A stretch of 64,000 nucleotides of DNA, from NCBI RefSeq assembly GCF_030150285.1, contig NZ_JASLGE010000077.1:1-64000 (forward strand). Reading direction: 5' to 3'. The notes beneath the pieces were generated by a model. It saw nothing but the letters and a program-made list of their open reading frames with translations, made no database searches and was not told where the DNA came from. Shown here one piece after another: positions 60,335 to 64,000 of this stretch (position 1 is its first letter; each line of letters starts with the position of its first letter). The stretch comes from Pseudomonas sp. Its GTDB lineage: Bacteria > Pseudomonadota > Gammaproteobacteria > Pseudomonadales > Pseudomonadaceae. A program made the translations under genes and the position numbers.

Positions 60335-60937
60335 ATGAGCGTTCTCGTAGGTAAACAAGCGCCTGACTTCACCGTCGCAGCCGTCCTCGGCACTGGCGAA
60401 ATCGTTGACAGCTTCTCGTTGTCCAGCGCAATCAAGGGTAAATACGGTCTGGTGTTTTTCTATCCATTGGACTTCACCTTCGTTTGCCCGTCTGAGCTGA
60501 TTGCTCTGGATCACCGCATTCCTGAGTTCCAAGCGCGTAATGTTGAAGTGGTTGCAGTCTCTATTGACTCCCATTTCACTCACAACGCATGGCGCAACAC
60601 GCCCGTGAACAATGGCGGCATCGGCCAGGTGAAATACACCATGGCGGCCGACATCAATCACGCCATCTGCAAAGCCTACGACGTTGAAACGGAAGGCGGC
60701 GTTGCATTGCGTGGCGCTTTCCTGATCGATGACAAGGGCGTTGTACGCTCCCAGATCGTTAACGACCTGCCGCTGGGCCGTAACATGGACGAGCTGCTGC
60801 GTCTGGTTGACGCTCTGCAATTCCATGAAGAGCACGGCGAAGTGTGCCCTGCCAACTGGAAGAAAGGCGACAAAGGCATGACCGCTTCCACGGAAGGCGT
60901 TGCGGCTTACCTGACTGAGAATGCCGGCAAGCTGTAA
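60335..60937 (+). CDS. Typical 2-Cys peroxiredoxin (AhpC/TSA family)
   Basis: This 200-residue peroxidase removes hydrogen and organic peroxides. Peroxidatic Cys51 is in DFTFVCPSEL and resolving Cys171 in GEVCPANW. It is of the Prx1/TSA type. It is a single gene, opposite the bfr-bfd group, followed by a strong terminator. Proximity to iron-storage genes fits oxidative stress control. Confidence 0.94.
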   Translation: MSVLVGKQAPDFTVAAVLGTGEIVDSFSLSSAIKGKYGLVFFYPLDFTFVCPSELIALDHRIPEFQARNVEVVAVSIDSHFTHNAWRNTPVNNGGIGQVKYTMAADINHAICKAYDVETEGGVALRGAFLIDDKGVVRSQIVNDLPLGRNMDELLRLVDALQFHEEHGEVCPANWKKGDKGMTASTEGVAAYLTENAGKL

Positions 60938-60951
60938 GCTTTCTGGTGGTC

Positions 60952-60983
60952 AAAAAAAACCGGACCCAGTGTCCGGTTTTTTT
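60952..60983. terminator. Bidirectional terminator between the peroxiredoxin and rnt
   Basis: ACCGGAC (60959-60965) pairs with GTCCGGT (60971-60977) around a 5-base loop, with eight A on the left and seven T on the right. It suits both convergent genes. Confidence 0.9.
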
Positions 60984-61012
60984 AGGTGCGGTGGTCAGCG
61001 GAAACGACGTGA

Positions 61013-61687
61013 TCAGTCGTTAAAGTCTTTCCAGCCACCCATTTGTTTCCAGCTGTTGACGATGCCACAGAACAGCTCAGCGGTTTTTTCGGTGTCGTAA
61101 CGCGCCGAGTGCGCTTCACGGCCGTCAAAATCGATATCAGCTGCTTGACACGCTTTGGCCAGGACTGTTTGGCCATACGCCAGGCCCGCGAGGGTGGCGG
61201 TATCAAAGCTCGAGAACGGGTGAAACGGGTTGCGTTTCATGTCCAGGCGCGCCACAGCCGCATTAAGAAAGCCCAAGTCGAAGCTGCTGTTGTGGCCCAC
61301 CAGAATGGCGCGCTTGCAGCCATTGGCTTTCAAGGCTTTACGAACGCCTCGGAAAATATCGGTCAGGGCTGTTTCTTCGCTCACCGCCATACGCAATGGA
61401 TGATCCAGCTTGATGCCGGTGAACTCCAGCGCTGCGGCCTCGACATTAGCCCCTTCAAACGGCTCAACGCGGTGGAAATAGGTGTGTTCAGGAAACACGA
61501 AACCTCTTTCATCCATACCGATTGTGACCGCTGCAATTTCCAGTAGGGCATCGGTCGCGCTGTTAAAGCCCCCGGTTTCAACGTCGATGACGACTGGCAG
61601 ATAGCCGCGAAAGCGTTCCGCCATCGGATGGCGTGAGCCGCCGCTTTGGCTGCCTTCGTGTTCGTCATCGTAATGGTCGTCACTCAC
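61013..61687 (-). CDS. rnt: Ribonuclease T
   Basis: This 224-residue DEDD exonuclease trims the 3' ends of tRNA, 5S and 23S rRNA. The acidic triad motifs are VVIDVETGGFN (Exo I), VGHNSSFDLGFL (Exo II) and HSARYDTEKTAEL (Exo III with His and Asp). It starts at GTG that overlaps the pyrC stop by GTGA, so it is coupled to pyrC. Confidence 0.94.
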   Translation of the reverse strand: MSDDHYDDEHEGSQSGGSRHPMAERFRGYLPVVIDVETGGFNSATDALLEIAAVTIGMDERGFVFPEHTYFHRVEPFEGANVEAAALEFTGIKLDHPLRMAVSEETALTDIFRGVRKALKANGCKRAILVGHNSSFDLGFLNAAVARLDMKRNPFHPFSSFDTATLAGLAYGQTVLAKACQAADIDFDGREAHSARYDTEKTAELFCGIVNSWKQMGGWKDFND

Positions 61688-62730
61688 AGTTGTTTCTCCA
61701 GCAGGCGCCAGCGCAGTTTTTCACCGGCGCGCAGCGGAATTACGGTCAGCTCACCGAACGGCAGGCTGCTCGGGGCGGTCCACTCCTCGCGAACCAGGGT
61801 GATGTGTTCGGTGCTCGGTGCCAGGCCGTAGAAGCGCGGGCCGTTCAAGCTGGCAAAGGCTTCCAGTTTGTCCAGCGCATTGCGCTGTTCAAAGGCTTCG
61901 GCATACAACTCAATGGCGGCGTATGCGGTGTAGCAACCGGCACAGCCACACGCAGCTTCTTTGGCGTGTTGGGCATGTGGGGCTGAGTCTGTGCCCAGGA
62001 AGAATTTCTGGCTGCCGCTGGTGGCCACATCCAGCAGGGCTTCCTGATGGGTGTTGCGCTTGAGAATCGGCAAGCAATAGAAGTGCGGGCGAATACCACC
62101 AACCAGCATGTGGTTACGGTTGTAAAGCAAGTGATGAGCCGTAATGGTAGCGGCCACGTTAGCTGGGGATTCATTGACGAACTGAACAGCGTTTGACGTG
62201 GTGATGTGCTCGAAAACGACTTTTAGTGCCGGGAAGCGTTCGACCACGCGACGCAGGTGTTCGTCGATGAACATTTTCTCGCGATCAAAGACATCCACAT
62301 CGGCGCGGGTGACTTCACCGTGTATCAGCAGCGGCATGCCAACTTCGGCCATTGTTTCCAGGACCGGAAAGATGGCATCAATACTGGTCACACCAGAGTC
62401 GGAGTTGGTCGTTGCACCCGCCGGATAGAGCTTGGCCGCATGGACGTAGCCGGTGGCCTTGGCTGTACGAATGTCTTCGGGCTGGGTTCGGTCAGTGAGG
62501 TACAGCACCATCAGCGGCTCGAAACGGCTACCGGCAGGGCGAGCAGCCAGAATACGCTGGCGATAGGCGTCGGCTTCGGCAGCATTGCGTACCGGAGGTA
62601 CCAGGTTGGGCATGATAATGGCGCGGCCAAAAGTACGCGCAACATCCGCGACAGTATGAGGCAGCACGGCACCATCGCGAAGATGTATGTGCCAGTCGTC
62701 GGGGCGCAGCAGGGTCAGGCGGTCGGACAT
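61684..62730 (-). CDS. pyrC: Dihydroorotase
   Basis: This 348-residue zinc enzyme closes carbamoyl aspartate to dihydroorotate in pyrimidine synthesis. Zinc ligands His14 and His16 are in DDWHIHLRDG, the bridging carboxylated Lys in AAKLYPAGATTNS, and further His in LLIHGEVT and FEHITTS. The start at 62730 (MSDRLTLLRP) gives the E. coli length; the open frame continues to 62790. It is the first gene of a pair with rnt. Confidence 0.95.
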   Translation of the reverse strand: MSDRLTLLRPDDWHIHLRDGAVLPHTVADVARTFGRAIIMPNLVPPVRNAAEADAYRQRILAARPAGSRFEPLMVLYLTDRTQPEDIRTAKATGYVHAAKLYPAGATTNSDSGVTSIDAIFPVLETMAEVGMPLLIHGEVTRADVDVFDREKMFIDEHLRRVVERFPALKVVFEHITTSNAVQFVNESPANVAATITAHHLLYNRNHMLVGGIRPHFYCLPILKRNTHQEALLDVATSGSQKFFLGTDSAPHAQHAKEAACGCAGCYTAYAAIELYAEAFEQRNALDKLEAFASLNGPRFYGLAPSTEHITLVREEWTAPSSLPFGELTVIPLRAGEKLRWRLLEKQL

Positions 62731-62974
62731 TGTGGGTTCCAGGCGGGTCAAACTGATGCGAATGCTACCGGAAAAGACTCTGTCAGGCACTCGCTATCAA
62801 GTTTTGTAGCCGCTAACCGATACAGGCAGTGTCTGCGCTCGTTTCCATATGGTTACGATGCTGAACCCTGACCGCACTTGCTTTTGTGGGCGGCCTGAAC
62901 GGATTCGGCAACAGACCGGGGTATGCCGTAACCGGTGGACTGTTTATTTGCGGAACAAGTTTGTGGAGTCTTCC

Positions 62975-63880
62975 GTGCGCCAGCACTCTTTCATCCTGCT
63001 CAGTCTGTTTGTCAGCCTTCCGGCGATGGCAATGACTTTCCAGACGCGTCTGGAGAATATTGAGTGGAAAATAGAAGGCGACAAGTTCGAGTGCCGTCTG
63101 ATCCAGCCGATTGCCAATTTCGGCTCCGGGGTCTTTGTGCGACGAGCAGGGGAGCAGGCTGTTTTTCGGCTGGACAGTTACCATTCAGTGTTAACAGAAG
63201 GGTCTGCCACACTGCTGGCTGCAGCCGCGCCTTGGCAACCGGGTCGGGCCGACATTAATTTGGGAACGGTGCGAATTGGTCGCGGTCATGTCCTCTTCAG
63301 TAGCTCTCAAGCCCAGGCCGGCAGTCTGTTTCGAGGTTTACTTGAAGGGCGTAGCCCATTGGTCAGGCATTATTCCCCTTCCGGCAGGTTGTCGGAGGTT
63401 CGTTTGTTACCGGTCAGGTTTCGACAAGCCTATGACGAATACTCAGCCTGCACCGCCAAGTTGTTGCCCAAGAACTATGACCAGGTACGACACAGTCAAA
63501 TAGGTTTTCCGGGGGGCGGTATTGAGCTTGATGACAAGGCGCGAATTAATTTGAAGGTGATGCTGGATTATTTGAAGGTTGACCCTTCAGTCAACCACGT
63601 CATGCTGGATGGCTATTCGGACAATGCGGGTAATCGGTTGACCAATCGTGATTTGTCGCGGCGTCGGGCTTTGGCTGTCATGACTTACCTCCAGGAGAAT
63701 GGCCTTAAGGAGTCGCAGATCACGATGCGTTTCCACGGTGAGCAATACCCATTGGTCCCTAACACCAGTGCGGCCAACAGGGCGAAAAATCGACGAGTCA
63801 GTGTCAGGCTGGAGCGCATGGCTGAGCCTGAAAAAGTTGAGCCGGCGGTGCGGCCCACTCTGCCTACGAGTGTTTCCTGA
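62975..63880 (+). CDS. motY: Sodium-type flagellar protein MotY-like, OmpA C-terminal domain
   Basis: This 301-residue protein belongs to the T ring of the flagellar motor and anchors stators to peptidoglycan. A signal peptide (ILLSLFVSLPAMAMTF) is followed by the MotY domain (TRLENIEWKIEGDKFECRL, FGSGVFVRRAGEQ, SPLVRHYSPSG) and an OmpA-like peptidoglycan domain (LDGYSDNAGNRLTNRDLSRR, RFHGEQYP, NRAKNRRVSVRL). GTG at 62975 is chosen because GGAG lies 6 bases before it and the signal peptide starts there. It is divergent from pyrC, as in other Pseudomonas. Positions 63881-64000 show no gene. Confidence 0.92.
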   Translation: MRQHSFILLSLFVSLPAMAMTFQTRLENIEWKIEGDKFECRLIQPIANFGSGVFVRRAGEQAVFRLDSYHSVLTEGSATLLAAAAPWQPGRADINLGTVRIGRGHVLFSSSQAQAGSLFRGLLEGRSPLVRHYSPSGRLSEVRLLPVRFRQAYDEYSACTAKLLPKNYDQVRHSQIGFPGGGIELDDKARINLKVMLDYLKVDPSVNHVMLDGYSDNAGNRLTNRDLSRRRALAVMTYLQENGLKESQITMRFHGEQYPLVPNTSAANRAKNRRVSVRLERMAEPEKVEPAVRPTLPTSVS

Positions 63881-64000
63881 TGTGACACAATGAGTCGCCT
63901 TGCTGAAACTTACTGTCGCCTGGCCGACTTAAGGTGTCGCGCCTCTGTAATTTCATGTGCGTGAGCGGTAGACTGTTCGGCTTTTCGAACAACCCGTGGA

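Overview
The window is chromosomal DNA of a Pseudomonas, most likely of the fluorescens/putida lineage. Lon and AhpC/TSA-type proteins, the Gcd-OprB glucose block, the Aat/Aau acidic amino acid block, the glp glycerol block and the argF-grxD-bfr-bfd-prx-rnt-pyrC-motY block follow, as far as I remember it, the gene order of P. putida and its relatives. Base composition is GC-rich except in one stretch. REP-type hairpins of the kind common in fluorescens-group Pseudomonas sit in several gaps, most clearly between convergent genes. No rRNA, tRNA, CRISPR array or intact insertion sequence was seen. Species cannot be fixed by reading alone.

Layout. 0-10 kb: a decayed ISL3-type transposase remnant, a second-type Lon protease, membrane glucose dehydrogenase (gcd), the OprB porin and a ZnuD-like TonB receptor with a candidate Zur box. 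9.6-15.5 kb: a VF530-family protein, a Pr6Pr membrane protein, a REP nest, a YqjI/YqjH-like PadR repressor plus siderophore reductase pair with a perfect palindromic operator, an amino acid permease and an OpgC-like protein. 15.6-25.5 kb: a 1675-residue LRR/NEL ubiquitin-ligase-type effector, a membrane FMN glutamate synthase-like protein, NUDIX, LysE and GNAT proteins and MetR. 25.8-35.5 kb: a two-gene split Tc toxin A component (tccA/tccB-like) with a long Ig-like region and an AT-rich centre, and no TcB or TcC partner beside it.

35.5-42.9 kb: a sigma-54 two-component pair, a frameshifted remnant coupled to the kinase, a tightly overlapping phosphatase-aminotransferase-hydrolase operon of unknown product, and a MipA/OmpV protein. 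43-50.2 kb: glpM, the AauR/AauS two-component system and the AatJQMP acidic amino acid ABC transporter, with a readable sigma-54 promoter and two enhancer sites upstream of aatJ. 50.2-55.4 kb: glpD, glpR, glpK and glpF for glycerol use, with GlpR-like sites. 55.7-64 kb: ybaK, an orphan ABC ATPase coupled to argF, then the iron/redox set grxD, bfr, bfd and a 2-Cys peroxiredoxin, then rnt, pyrC and motY.

How it works together: most of the window is housekeeping and nutrient capture (glucose oxidation, glycerol, acidic amino acids, iron and zinc), with candidate Crc/Hfq motifs at three uptake genes. The accessory content is the NEL-LRR protein and the split TcA pair, both candidate weapons against eukaryotic cells. 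The most promising unexplained items are the orphan mosaic TcA pair, the NEL-LRR giant and the small aminotransferase operon.
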